Shown piece by piece: positions 41,552 to 50,332 of a DNA stretch of 64,000 bases (its first letter is position 1; every line of letters starts with the position of its first letter). The DNA is taken from contig NZ_JAGEOK010000012.1 of assembly GCF_017573545.1 (NCBI RefSeq), positions 62,001-126,000 of the forward strand, in the 5' to 3' direction. The notes below the pieces were generated by a model. It made no database searches and was not told the DNA's origin. It saw only the letters and a list, made by a program, of their open reading frames with translations. Made by a program: the position numbers and the translations under genes. This DNA is from Actinomadura nitritigenes. Its GTDB lineage: Bacteria > Actinomycetota > Actinomycetes > Streptosporangiales > Streptosporangiaceae.

Positions 41552-44500
41552 GAGGTCGCATTCCAGCGGCTCGCCTCGCTCGGCCGCCCACACCTCGGGA
41601 TGGTCCGGGCCCAGCACCCGTCTCAGCGCGGCCAGCGCCGGACCTGACACGTTCCCGTCCCCGCCCATGGCGGCGCGGGCGCGCGCCAGGTTCAGCTCGA
41701 CGGCGAGCGCGTAGGGATGCCGCTCGCCGAGGCAGGCGATCATCTTCTCCCGGACGCCCGACAGCAGCCCCGCCGCGGCCTCCAGCTCGCCGAGCAGGTA
41801 GTAGTCGTTGGCCAGGCCGACGGTGGCGCAGAGCGCGTAGTAGTGGTCCGGGCCGAGGACCCCGGCTTCGAGGTCCGCCAGAGCCGCCTGGTCGGTCTCT
41901 TGCGCCGCGTACACCTCCGCCAGCCGCCGGAGCACGACGCCGCGGTCGATGGCGCAGACCTGGACGAAGGGATGCCCGTCCCCCATCACCCGGCGGTAGC
42001 CGTCCAGCGCCCGGTCGATGAGCGGCAGCGCCTCCTCCGGACGTCCGATCGCGCAGGTGGCGAGCGCGAGGCAGACCTGGCTCGCGAGCGTGTTCGGATG
42101 CTCCTCGCCGAACCGCCGTACATGGGCGGCGAACGTCTCGGTGGCCAGCCGGTGCGCCTCCACCGAACGCCCGAGCTTCCGCAGCGTCCCCGCATGGCTC
42201 ATCTTCGCCTGCAGCACCAGCGCGTGGCCCGGCGCGAGGACGGGCCGCAGATTGGCCAGGCTCTCCGCCTGGATCCGGTGCGCCTCGCCGAACTTTCCCA
42301 GGGCGTGCAGGTCCCGCGCGAGGTTGTGGGTGGCGCGGAAACGCTGCCGGTAGGCCTGGCCCCCGCCGTCCCAGACCTCCCGGTCGATATCGTGCGCCTG
42401 CTGGAACTCGCCCAGGATCCGCAGGTCGAGGGCGAGGTTGCTGGCCGCGAGCCGGGTGTCGGCGTCGACGTCCCCATGGATCCTGCGCAGGCGCCGCCAG
42501 GCGTCGAGGTCGATCTCATGGGCCCTTCGGAACTCGCCGCGGAAGCGCAGGTCCGCGCCGAACCCGTTCGCGGCGAACAGCGTCTGCAGGTTGTCGTCGC
42601 CGTACTTGCGACGCGTCCGCGCGAGGTTGTCCTCGCTGAGGTCGGCGGCCGCCCGGTTGTCGCCGAGCCCGCGCAGGGCGTTCGCCAGGACGCGAGAGAT
42701 GTCCAGGACGTCGTCGTCGTCGGGTCCGTACCGGTCGCGCCACCGGTCCAGCGCGATCTCCGCCAGCCGCCGGCTGCCCTCGTACTCCCCCGACTGGTAG
42801 AGGAACTTGGCCTGATCGATGCCGACGTACCGGATCTCGGGATCGTCCGCCTCGAACACCCCCGACGGGATGACGTGCGGGGTGATCTCGGAGCGCCGTT
42901 CCCAGGTCGACTCGACCTCGGGCTGCTCGTCCGGGGTCGCCTCCTTGAGGATTCCGTGGACGCTCTTCCGGACGCTGCGGCGCCCGTCCTCGCCCAGCCG
43001 GTCGTTGAGGATCGCCCGGACGAGCCGGTGGACCTGGAGGCTGCCCGCCTCCTCGTCGAAGCGGGCGAGGGAGAACCGGGAGATGTCGCGCATCGCGCCG
43101 CACAGCCGGGCCTCGTCGGCGAGCAGCGCGGTCAGTTCGGCGGGCAGCTCCGCCGAACGTCCGGCGGTCAGCAGCCCGCAGGGCACCGGTTCCGGATCGA
43201 AGACGGCCCACAGCTCCAGCAGCAGGCCCGCGACCGGGTTCTCCTCGCGGAGGAGGTCGAGGTTGAGGCTCACGCCCGCCGCCAGCGGCCCGGGGAGCTC
43301 CTCGGACCCGCCGTCTCCGGTGAACTCGGTGAGGCGGCGGTCGAACAGCCGGAGGTACTCCTCGACGGTGCCTCCGGTGACGACCTGCCACGCGGCCGCC
43401 TGGCCGACCGCGAGCGGCAGGTCCCCGACCCGTTCCGACAGCAGGTCGGCCTCGGCCTCCGACAGCTCCGGCACCAGGCGGCGGAGCAGCGCGATGCTCT
43501 CGCCCCGCTCGAAGACGCCGACGTCGACGACCGACGCGTGCCGCTCCCAGCCGCGGTCGCGGGACGTCACCAGGACGTGCCGCCCGGGCCCCAGCCCCCT
43601 TCCGCCCCCGTCGACCGAGAGCGGGGTCAGCCGCACGACCTGGTCCGGATCCTGCGCGTTGTCGTAGATGAGCAGCCAGCGCCCGTAGGGACGGCCGTCG
43701 CGCAGCGCGCGCAGGACGCCGTCCACGGTGTCCTTGATGTCGTCGCTCATCGGCATGCCGAGCTGGCGCGCCAGCACGGCGAGGGCGGCGCGCGCCGAGG
43801 TCGTCTGCTCGGCCGGGACCCACCAGACCAGGTCGTAGTCGCCGGCGTGGCGGTAGGCGTACTCGACCGCGAGGTTGGACTTGCCCTCCCCGCCCATGCC
43901 GAACTCCGACTCCGGCAGGAGCGCCGCCATCCCGTCCTGCAACGCCGCCCGGACCGCGGTGAGGAGCCGGTCCCGTCCGGTGAAGTCGGGATTGCGGGCG
44001 GGCAGGCCGCTGCGGACCGCCGGCGCGGGCGCGGGGCCCTCCTGCCCGCCCGTAGCCGGGAGCCCGTCCGCCGTCTCGTCACCCAGACCGTCCGCGGCGC
44101 CGGGCGTGCCGGGCGCCGCACCGGTCGCCAGCTGCCGCGCCACCTCGCGGTACTGGCCGCCGAGACCGGCCAGCGCCTGCGCCGCCACCTGCGCGAACGG
44201 CAGGTCGGGCGGGAGCCGCACCTCGCCGCGGCCCACCGCCGCGAGCAGCGCCGGGAAGTCCAGCGACGAGCCGATGCGCTCGCGGACGACGGCCCACACG
44301 GCGCGCAGCACCTGCTGGACCTCGCGCCTGCGCATGCCCTGCAGCAGGATCTCCCGGACGCCGTCGTGGAACTCGTAGGCGATCTCCTCCTCGCCGCCGT
44401 CCGACGGGCGGCCGACCATCCGCAGCAGCCCGCTGAGGAAGACCTCGGCGAGGACGGAGGACGAGGAGGACGGGAGCATCGCCTGCTGGACGAGGCGCAT

Positions 44501-45679
44501 CACGGGCAGCCGCAGCGGCGCGGCCGCCAGGTAGGTGGCGAGCTTGAACGCCGCCGGAGACGACGACGCCCGGAACTGCTTGACGCGCGTCTCCGCCGAC
44601 ATGGGCTCGGCGTCGGGCGGCGGCGCGTCGGCCACCGGCCGGCCGGTGAACAGGGCCGCGCCCATGATGTCCCGGCCCCCGTGCGCGACCATGTTCGCCC
44701 ACGACCGCAGCCAGCGCTCGTTCAGCTCGACCACCGGGACCGGGACGCCGAGCGGGCGGCCGTCCGGTGGCTGGAGCGGCGCCCGCGTCACGGTGAGCCG
44801 CTCGTTGGGCAGCGCCGGCCCGGACGCCCCGAACCGCACCGGCTCGATGGCCGCGGGGGTCCGCCACCACAGCCGCTGCGGCAGCGGCTGCGCGATCGCG
44901 ACGGTCCCCGTCCTGCCCCAGCGGCCGAGCAGCGCCGCGGCGCGGCCGTCCCGCCATGCGGGGCCGATGCAGTCGCTGACGACCAGGATGACGCGCCGGT
45001 GGCTCGGGTCGACGAGTTCGTCGGGGTCGCGGTCCGCGCTGACCCCGAACGCCGACCCGGTGCGCAGCGACAGCCGCTCTCCGCCCGTGTCCAGATACCA
45101 GGTCCGCAGGTCGCGGAACGCGCCGAGCTGCTGCAGCAGCGCCCGCAGTTCCTCGATCGTCTGCCGCCACACCACCATGGACGGCCCGACGTCCGCGACC
45201 AGGGCCAGGTCGTGCCGGCGGTCCCGCGCCGGGACCATGACGGGCTCGCACACGCCGGTCTCGGCGATCCGCTGCGCGGTCGCGGTCTCGTCGAGGATCT
45301 CGCGGGTCAGCGACGGGACGGTCGCGCGCAGCGGGCGCAGCGCCCGCGCCAGCGGCAGCGTCCGGGAGATGGCCGGCATCGCGGGCATGCGGACGGGGAA
45401 CGACGCCGCCGGAACCTCCTGCCCGGCCATGTACAGGCCCGCCTCCGCGGGCCGCGGCGGCGGTGGCTCCGGCGGGGACGGCGTGGGCGGCTCGCTCGGA
45501 CGCCGCGACGGCGGCGGACCGGCGGGGCCGCCGCCCGGTCGTGCGGCCCCGGCCGGGACGTGGTGGGCCGGGCCCTCGTGCGTCCGGAACCAGGCGGCGA
45601 GCCAGAGCGCGTCGGCGATCTCCTCCGCCGTCGGCGGCGGGTCGAGCGCCTGCAGCACCTCGACGAGCCGGGCGATCAT
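41534..45679 (-). CDS. SAV_2336/vWA-like, NB-ARC and TPR fusion protein
   Basis: A 1381-residue regulator. Residues 1-36 resemble the SAV_2336 N-terminal helix pair (MIARLVEVLQALDPP). About 100-345 form a degenerate vWA-like domain: HDLALVADVGPSM keeps D-x-G-x-S of the MIDAS and RRVILVVSDCIGPAW is the next strand. About 360-520 is a helical region. From 560 an NB-ARC STAND ATPase follows: PARNPDFTGRDRLL, P-loop GMGGEGKS (594-601), VWWVPAE, WLLIYDNAQDP and LPLAVGQAAAWQ. The rest is a long array of TPRs. Such NB-ARC-TPR proteins are annotated in FxSxx-COOH radical SAM systems. Start is fixed by an ATGA overlap with the MoxR gene. Likely the sensor/adaptor of the ternary system. Confidence 0.85.
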   Translation of the reverse strand: MIARLVEVLQALDPPPTAEEIADALWLAAWFRTHEGPAHHVPAGAARPGGGPAGPPPSRRPSEPPTPSPPEPPPPRPAEAGLYMAGQEVPAASFPVRMPAMPAISRTLPLARALRPLRATVPSLTREILDETATAQRIAETGVCEPVMVPARDRRHDLALVADVGPSMVVWRQTIEELRALLQQLGAFRDLRTWYLDTGGERLSLRTGSAFGVSADRDPDELVDPSHRRVILVVSDCIGPAWRDGRAAALLGRWGRTGTVAIAQPLPQRLWWRTPAAIEPVRFGASGPALPNERLTVTRAPLQPPDGRPLGVPVPVVELNERWLRSWANMVAHGGRDIMGAALFTGRPVADAPPPDAEPMSAETRVKQFRASSSPAAFKLATYLAAAPLRLPVMRLVQQAMLPSSSSSVLAEVFLSGLLRMVGRPSDGGEEEIAYEFHDGVREILLQGMRRREVQQVLRAVWAVVRERIGSSLDFPALLAAVGRGEVRLPPDLPFAQVAAQALAGLGGQYREVARQLATGAAPGTPGAADGLGDETADGLPATGGQEGPAPAPAVRSGLPARNPDFTGRDRLLTAVRAALQDGMAALLPESEFGMGGEGKSNLAVEYAYRHAGDYDLVWWVPAEQTTSARAALAVLARQLGMPMSDDIKDTVDGVLRALRDGRPYGRWLLIYDNAQDPDQVVRLTPLSVDGGGRGLGPGRHVLVTSRDRGWERHASVVDVGVFERGESIALLRRLVPELSEAEADLLSERVGDLPLAVGQAAAWQVVTGGTVEEYLRLFDRRLTEFTGDGGSEELPGPLAAGVSLNLDLLREENPVAGLLLELWAVFDPEPVPCGLLTAGRSAELPAELTALLADEARLCGAMRDISRFSLARFDEEAGSLQVHRLVRAILNDRLGEDGRRSVRKSVHGILKEATPDEQPEVESTWERRSEITPHVIPSGVFEADDPEIRYVGIDQAKFLYQSGEYEGSRRLAEIALDRWRDRYGPDDDDVLDISRVLANALRGLGDNRAAADLSEDNLARTRRKYGDDNLQTLFAANGFGADLRFRGEFRRAHEIDLDAWRRLRRIHGDVDADTRLAASNLALDLRILGEFQQAHDIDREVWDGGGQAYRQRFRATHNLARDLHALGKFGEAHRIQAESLANLRPVLAPGHALVLQAKMSHAGTLRKLGRSVEAHRLATETFAAHVRRFGEEHPNTLASQVCLALATCAIGRPEEALPLIDRALDGYRRVMGDGHPFVQVCAIDRGVVLRRLAEVYAAQETDQAALADLEAGVLGPDHYYALCATVGLANDYYLLGELEAAAGLLSGVREKMIACLGERHPYALAVELNLARARAAMGGDGNVSGPALAALRRVLGPDHPEVWAAERGEPLECDLEPTAL

Positions 45680-46695
45680 CCCGCGCCGGGCATCTCGATC
45701 GGGCGGAGCACCGCGTCGAGGATCTCGTCCAGCCTGCCGTCCGGCGGCCTGCTGCCCGACGTGGCGAGGTAGACGGCGTTCAGGAGCTGGTCGGTGGCGA
45801 GGGCGCCGTCGGCCCGGCGGGCGAGGAACCGCTCGATGAGCTCCTCGCTCCCCGCCCTGGCCTCCGCGCCGAGATGCGCCTCGATGATCTCCGCGAGCCG
45901 CTCCCGGCCGGGCGGCTCGATCACCAGCCGGACGCAGCGGCGCAGGAACGCGGGCGGGAACTCCCGTTCCCCGTTGCTCGTGATGATCACGATCGGGAAG
46001 CTCGCGCACTGCACCTCGCCGTGCTCGATCGGCACCCGCGGGCCGCCGTCCTCGGTCATCACGTTGATCCGGGCCTGCTCCTCCGGCAGCCGCTGCAGCT
46101 CGGGGATGGGGAACCGGCCCTCCTCGAACACGTTGAGCAGGTCGTTCGGCAGGTCGATGTTGCTCTTGTCGAGCTCGTCGATGAGCAGGACGCGGGGGGC
46201 GTCGCCGGGCAGCAGCGCGGTGCCGAGCGGACCGAGGCGGATGTACCGGCCGATGTCGGGCGGATCGGCCGTGTCGGTGCGTCCGCCCACGCCGCGCAGG
46301 CTCGCCTCGTGCAGGCGGCCGATCGCGTCGTAGTGGTAGAGCCCGGACTCCAGCGTGGTGTTGCTGGTGATCGACCAGTACAGGACCGAGCCGAGACCGA
46401 GCTCGTAGGCGACGTTGTAGGCCAGGGTGGACTTCCCCGACCCCGGCTTGCCCGTCACCAGCAGGGGGCGCCGCAGCAGGACCGCCGCGTTCACCTTGTC
46501 GATCACCGACTCGTCGGGCCGGTACGAGACGGCCTGCTGCTCCCGCCGCCCGCGTCCCCGGACGGCGTCCTCGGGGCTGAACCGGCGCCACGGCGGGGGC
46601 GGCGGCAGCCGGTGCACGCGATCGTGCGGCAGACCGTCGCCCCGGTAGATGCGCCAGTCCCCGGGCGGGTCGCTGGATTCCGGTCCTGTCGTCAT
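45676..46695 (-). CDS. MoxR-type AAA+ ATPase
   Basis: A 339-residue MoxR-like AAA+ ATPase. Walker A GKPGSGKST at 82-90, Walker B VLLIDELDKS at about 169-178, sensor-1 region IVIITSNGEREFPPAFLRRC with the Arg pair. The N-terminal 40 residues are Pro/Arg-rich. It lies 15 bp downstream of the VMAP-like gene and overlaps the SAV_2336-NB-ARC-TPR gene by 4 bp, so the three are one operon. In vWA-MoxR-VMAP ternary systems the MoxR ATPase remodels partner proteins and is thought to link the sensor with the effector. That role is inferred here. Confidence 0.88.
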   Translation of the reverse strand: MTTGPESSDPPGDWRIYRGDGLPHDRVHRLPPPPPWRRFSPEDAVRGRGRREQQAVSYRPDESVIDKVNAAVLLRRPLLVTGKPGSGKSTLAYNVAYELGLGSVLYWSITSNTTLESGLYHYDAIGRLHEASLRGVGGRTDTADPPDIGRYIRLGPLGTALLPGDAPRVLLIDELDKSNIDLPNDLLNVFEEGRFPIPELQRLPEEQARINVMTEDGGPRVPIEHGEVQCASFPIVIITSNGEREFPPAFLRRCVRLVIEPPGRERLAEIIEAHLGAEARAGSEELIERFLARRADGALATDQLLNAVYLATSGSRPPDGRLDEILDAVLRPIEMPGAG

Positions 46696-46710
46696 GGCGG
46701 CCTTCCGGTG

Positions 46711-48183
46711 CTATGCGGGGGGTCGGAGCCGGACGTACGGCTCGGGGATGCGGTCGGCGTCGTCGAACACCAGCGTCAGGTGGAGGCCGAGATGGCCCGT
46801 TCCCGCCTCCTCCGCTCCGGCGGACAGCGCCTGGCGGCGCAGCTCCATCGCCCGCCGGGGCAGCTTCATCAGGTCGGCGGCCAGCAGGTCCTTGACCTCG
46901 CGGGCGAACCGGGCCGGGTCGCGGCCGTCCCGGCACCAGGCGATCACCGGGGTTCCGGACAGCAGCCCGACCCAGTGCTCGTCCGGCTCGTCGCTCGCCG
47001 CCCACGGCGGGAACGCCAGCGCGAGGACGGCCGGGGACTCCGACAGCCTGGAGAACAGCTCCTCCTGGTCGTACTCGCCGCGCCGCGTGACCAGGCAGAC
47101 GGGCGCGTCGACCGAGTTGCCGCGCAGCACCGTCCACTTGCGCCGCCAGTCGTGGTGGACCGCGGCCAGCCGCATCCGGTCGAGGCTGCGCACGACCACC
47201 GGGTACTTGATCCCGATGCGGTGCTCGAACCCCGCGATCTTGATCTTGGAGTCCTCGACGGGATGGCCGAGCAGCGGGCGCGGCAGCACGAACTCGACGG
47301 TGAGGTCGGGCGTGGGCCGGCCGACCACCGAGATCTCCGCCGTCAGCAGCCGCTCCAGCAGCTCGGGGATCCGGCTGAGCGGCAGCGCCTCGTCGCTGCA
47401 CTGCAGGGTGCTGCCGGGCTCGCGGTCCACCTGCAGCCACGCCGTGACCAGGTACCGGTCCGGCTCCAGCGCGTCCGGCGTGCACGCGATGATCAGGTAG
47501 GTCTCGGACGGCTCCGGCCGCGCCCGCGCCTCGACCTCGGCGTTCTGCCGCTGGAACAGCGCGTCGTCCACGCCCTGGAACACCGCCTGCCGGCGCACCC
47601 AGTCCCGGATGGCGGGCGCCGTCGGCTGGGCGGCGTACCGGGCCAGGTCGTCGGCGAAGATCAGCAGCGGCGGCACCCCGTCGCGACCGGCCGGGATCTC
47701 CTCGAGCAGGGCGACGACGTCGTGGAGGCTGCGCATCTCCCGGTCCAGCAGCGGCCACGCGGGGCCGACGGCCCGCCGGTACAGCATGGGGAACCGGCTG
47801 AGATGGGTCAGCCCGGGGTCGAACTGCTCCAGCGAGGTGATCAGCTGGTGCAGTTCCCGGCGCGCGTCCTGGCCGAGCCACGGTTCGGGGATCAGCTCGC
47901 GGACGAGGTCGCTGAGCGCCGCCACGGAGAGGCTGTTCTTGTAGAACCGCTCCAGGTTCCGCACCAGCGCGTGCGCCGCTCCCGGATAGTTGAGCAGGAC
48001 GTCGACCAGTGCCCATACGTCGAGCCGGTCCTGGTCGTGGTGCTCGAAGGGGAGCCGGTGCCCGAGATCGCGCTCCAGGGCCGCCAGAAGCACCTCGCGC
48101 CCCCGCCGGACCCTCATCCCCTCGATGCGCAGGATCGCCTCGACGAGCCGATGCTGATCATCGACGTTCAGCGACGTGCTCAA
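46711..48183 (-). CDS. VMAP-like protein with N-terminal EAD2-like domain
   Basis: A 490-residue cytosolic protein. Residues 8-95 form a helical domain with the EAD2 pattern (QHRLVEAILRIEGMRVRRGRE, then WALVDVLLNYPGAAHALVRNLERF). A second helical domain follows to about 200 (LVRELIPEPWLGQDARRELHQL). The C-terminal half is the VMAP-C-like region: TYLIIACTPDALEPDRYLVTAWL, EFVLPRPLLGHPVEDSKI and ISVVGRPTPDLTVE. Together with the following MoxR and vWA-like genes this defines a VMAP ternary system. The TTG start at 48183 is uncertain. An operator-like palindrome lies about 120 bp upstream. The protein probably couples the ATPase with an EAD2-bearing effector such as the cyclase-like protein. Confidence 0.8.
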   Translation of the reverse strand: MSTSLNVDDQHRLVEAILRIEGMRVRRGREVLLAALERDLGHRLPFEHHDQDRLDVWALVDVLLNYPGAAHALVRNLERFYKNSLSVAALSDLVRELIPEPWLGQDARRELHQLITSLEQFDPGLTHLSRFPMLYRRAVGPAWPLLDREMRSLHDVVALLEEIPAGRDGVPPLLIFADDLARYAAQPTAPAIRDWVRRQAVFQGVDDALFQRQNAEVEARARPEPSETYLIIACTPDALEPDRYLVTAWLQVDREPGSTLQCSDEALPLSRIPELLERLLTAEISVVGRPTPDLTVEFVLPRPLLGHPVEDSKIKIAGFEHRIGIKYPVVVRSLDRMRLAAVHHDWRRKWTVLRGNSVDAPVCLVTRRGEYDQEELFSRLSESPAVLALAFPPWAASDEPDEHWVGLLSGTPVIAWCRDGRDPARFAREVKDLLAADLMKLPRRAMELRRQALSAGAEEAGTGHLGLHLTLVFDDADRIPEPYVRLRPPA

Positions 48184-48297
48184 AGCCCCGTGCCTCCGCC
48201 CCGGCCCCGCACGCGGCGGATCACCCCGCCTGCCCGGCCATCCGTGTGCGCCCGAGAATCAACCGACACACTATGACGTAACGGAGCCACCGGAAAC

Positions 48298-48313
48298 CGC
48301 GTCACCTGACACA
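48298..48313. promoter_or_regulatory. Palindrome upstream of the VMAP operon
   Basis: CGCGTCA-CC-TGACACA is an imperfect 16-bp inverted repeat. Its right arm TGACACA is identical to that of the perfect palindrome at 52521-52536. It is 115-130 bp upstream of the VMAP-like start, in a 178-bp gap holding no gene, and could be a common operator. Confidence 0.45.
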
Positions 48314-48361
48314 CTCCGGCCAAGAAGGCCCCTGCGGCGCGGTTATCGGCGCGCAGGTCTA

Positions 48362-49933
48362 TCAGCGTCCTCCGGCCCCCACCGCACCGACGTCCTCTCT
48401 CTGGTGAATCTGCACCGGGCCGCCATGCCAGGGGTCCGACTCCGCGAGCGGAGCGAGGCCCCCTTCGTCGGATCTCGCGGCCCCGATCGATGTGACGGGT
48501 GTTCGCCAGATTCGGATCATTCCCTTTCCGACCCGCTTGGCGGAGCACAGGAGCGAGACGGCCACAAGGCCCGTCCAGGCGGCGGTGAACCCGAGCACGC
48601 GCAGGAATTCGCCCAGGAGCATCACCAGGCCGTCGCACACTTCCTTGAAATAGAGCGCGATCAGGACGGCCGTGACGGCGGCGAAGATCGTGCGGATCAC
48701 GATCGCGGTCCCGTGGATTCCGACCGAGTCGATGATCCAACCGCCGCTGAGCGCTCCCAGTGCCACGGCACCGACGCTGATGAACCGGGTGATGCCGGTG
48801 ATACGGCCGAGCTCGTTCGGGAAGGCCTTCGCCTGATGGGCCCGGAGCGCGACGTTGATGTGCGCCCCGAGCACGCTGCACACCCCCCACGCCGCCAAGC
48901 CGATAACGGGACTCCGGTGAGCGGTCGCCTCCCATACCAAGGGCACCCAGAGAATCGCGCAGAGCACCAGTGAGGCGGACGGCCCCGTCAGGCGGAGAAG
49001 GTACGAGGAGCCGACCGCCCCGAGTAGTCCCCCCAATCCCGAGCAGGAGAGCAGTACACCGACCACATAGGTCGGCAGGCCTTCCCGCTGCGCCAGCAGG
49101 ATCTGCAACAGCACGATCACCTGGAAGAAGAAGTTCGCCAGCACGCACACGGCGAGCACGGCTCGTGAGAACGAGTCCCTCGCGAGCAGGGCGAGCGCCG
49201 GGCGAAGCGCATGATCCGCGGCGTCGCGACCCGCGTCCCCGCGCGGCCTCGCCGGCTCGCCGGGCCGCGGACGGCCTGGCGCTTCTCCGGGTGCCGCCCG
49301 GCGCAGGAGACGCTTCCTGACCAGCAATGTAATAAAGGGAAATAAAGAGGTGCATGCATCGACGAGCCAGGGCATGACCGGATTTATGGCGAGCAGCACG
49401 CCACCCAAGGGCCGACCCAGGAACATCGACGCGTTGAGTTTGGCCTCGTTACTTCCGATCGCCGCGTTCAATGACTTCTCTGCGACCAGATCCGGCACAG
49501 CGGCGATTTCCGCGGTCTCGAAGAAGACCGCACACGAACCGTCGATCAAGGCGGCCGTGATCAGAAAGAACACCGGATCATCGAGGAGCAGCAGGCACAA
49601 ACAGGTGACCGAGGCCGAGACAATGCGCACCAGCTGGCTCGCCAGCATCACCTTGCGGCGATCGATACGGTCGACCACGACTCCGGCCACCACATGGAAC
49701 AGCAGCCCTGGAGCGACGCTCGCCGCAGTGACGCAACCTGCGGCGATCGGAGACCGCGTCATGGCGAGGGCGAGCAGCGGGCCCGCGGCGGCCACGCTCA
49801 TCGAACCGAGCTGCGACACCGCCGACGCCGTCGACAGAATGGCGAAGTCGCCGCGCCAACCTCCGCTCCCGGAAGGAGCTCCGGACTCCGGCACGCCGGC
49901 TCCCGCCTCGGCACCGGATCGAACGGTGGTCAC
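48362..49933 (-). CDS. MFS transporter
   Basis: A 523-residue major-facilitator protein with about 12 hydrophobic segments. The loop 2-3 motif reads VVVDRIDRRKVML (motif A-like), followed by LDDPVFFLITAALIDGSCAVFFETAE and LGRPLGGVLLAI; this style matches MFS exporters of small molecules in actinomycete clusters. The GTG at 49933 follows AGGGAGG at eight bases and is preferred over an earlier in-frame start. It sits between the VMAP operon and the nSTAND gene, so it may export the modified peptide or protect from it. There is no direct evidence for a substrate. Confidence 0.85.
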   Translation of the reverse strand: MTTVRSGAEAGAGVPESGAPSGSGGWRGDFAILSTASAVSQLGSMSVAAAGPLLALAMTRSPIAAGCVTAASVAPGLLFHVVAGVVVDRIDRRKVMLASQLVRIVSASVTCLCLLLLDDPVFFLITAALIDGSCAVFFETAEIAAVPDLVAEKSLNAAIGSNEAKLNASMFLGRPLGGVLLAINPVMPWLVDACTSLFPFITLLVRKRLLRRAAPGEAPGRPRPGEPARPRGDAGRDAADHALRPALALLARDSFSRAVLAVCVLANFFFQVIVLLQILLAQREGLPTYVVGVLLSCSGLGGLLGAVGSSYLLRLTGPSASLVLCAILWVPLVWEATAHRSPVIGLAAWGVCSVLGAHINVALRAHQAKAFPNELGRITGITRFISVGAVALGALSGGWIIDSVGIHGTAIVIRTIFAAVTAVLIALYFKEVCDGLVMLLGEFLRVLGFTAAWTGLVAVSLLCSAKRVGKGMIRIWRTPVTSIGAARSDEGGLAPLAESDPWHGGPVQIHQREDVGAVGAGGR

Positions 49934-50332
49934 CGATTGCCCTCCCTGACCTCCACGGCAATCGGCATCCGACGGTGTACCAATAGACAACAAGCATCAA
50001 CCCGGATAAAGAGCCGCAAACCAGACAGACGTGAGCATTAACTGTCCGAAGGCTATCAAAGAAATAACATCGGCACTTCAAGGGAGCCTAAAGTCCTGTC
50101 CAGATTCACTACCACGACAAACAGGCATGTAGTGGAATCCAGGTAACAACAATGCCACGCTTTCATTGCGGCAAGTGATCACTTTGCTCCAGAACGCGAT
50201 CATCAGTGGACGCACGGCCGGATCGCCCCGTTCGACGACCCGGGGGCCACGGTCCCCATTCCGTCCCCGACCGCACTGGTTCCGCGATGAAGGCCCCGTA
50301 AACGCCGCCCCGGAGACCGTCCGGCGGACGGA
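49934..50332. other. Gene-free, relatively AT-rich region
   Basis: About 400 bp with no supported gene; 49980-50190 is visibly richer in A/T than the rest of the window. It is upstream of the MFS gene and downstream of the nSTAND gene, both leftward. A small open frame on the minus strand that reads into the MFS gene in another frame is a shadow. The palindrome at 50173-50184 is the only structured element I see. Confidence 0.6.
50173..50184. promoter_or_regulatory. Perfect 12-bp palindrome
   Basis: AAGTGATCACTT is a perfect inverted repeat in the AT-richer gap upstream of the MFS gene, about 240 bp from its start. Possible operator; too far for a simple repressor at the known start unless the leader is long. 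Confidence 0.35.

Noticed and set aside
45680..48016. The frame of the SAV_2336-NB-ARC-TPR gene stays open far upstream, giving a possible 2160-residue protein.
   Set aside because: The extension is Arg/Pro/Ala-rich, antisense-like sequence overlapping the MoxR and VMAP genes in another frame; the ATG at 45679 with ATGA overlap gives a proper start.
49578..50081. A Cys-rich small protein on the minus strand beginning MKCRCYF.
   Set aside because: It runs into the MFS gene in a shifted frame, has no ribosome-binding site and turns Arg-rich where the MFS frame begins.
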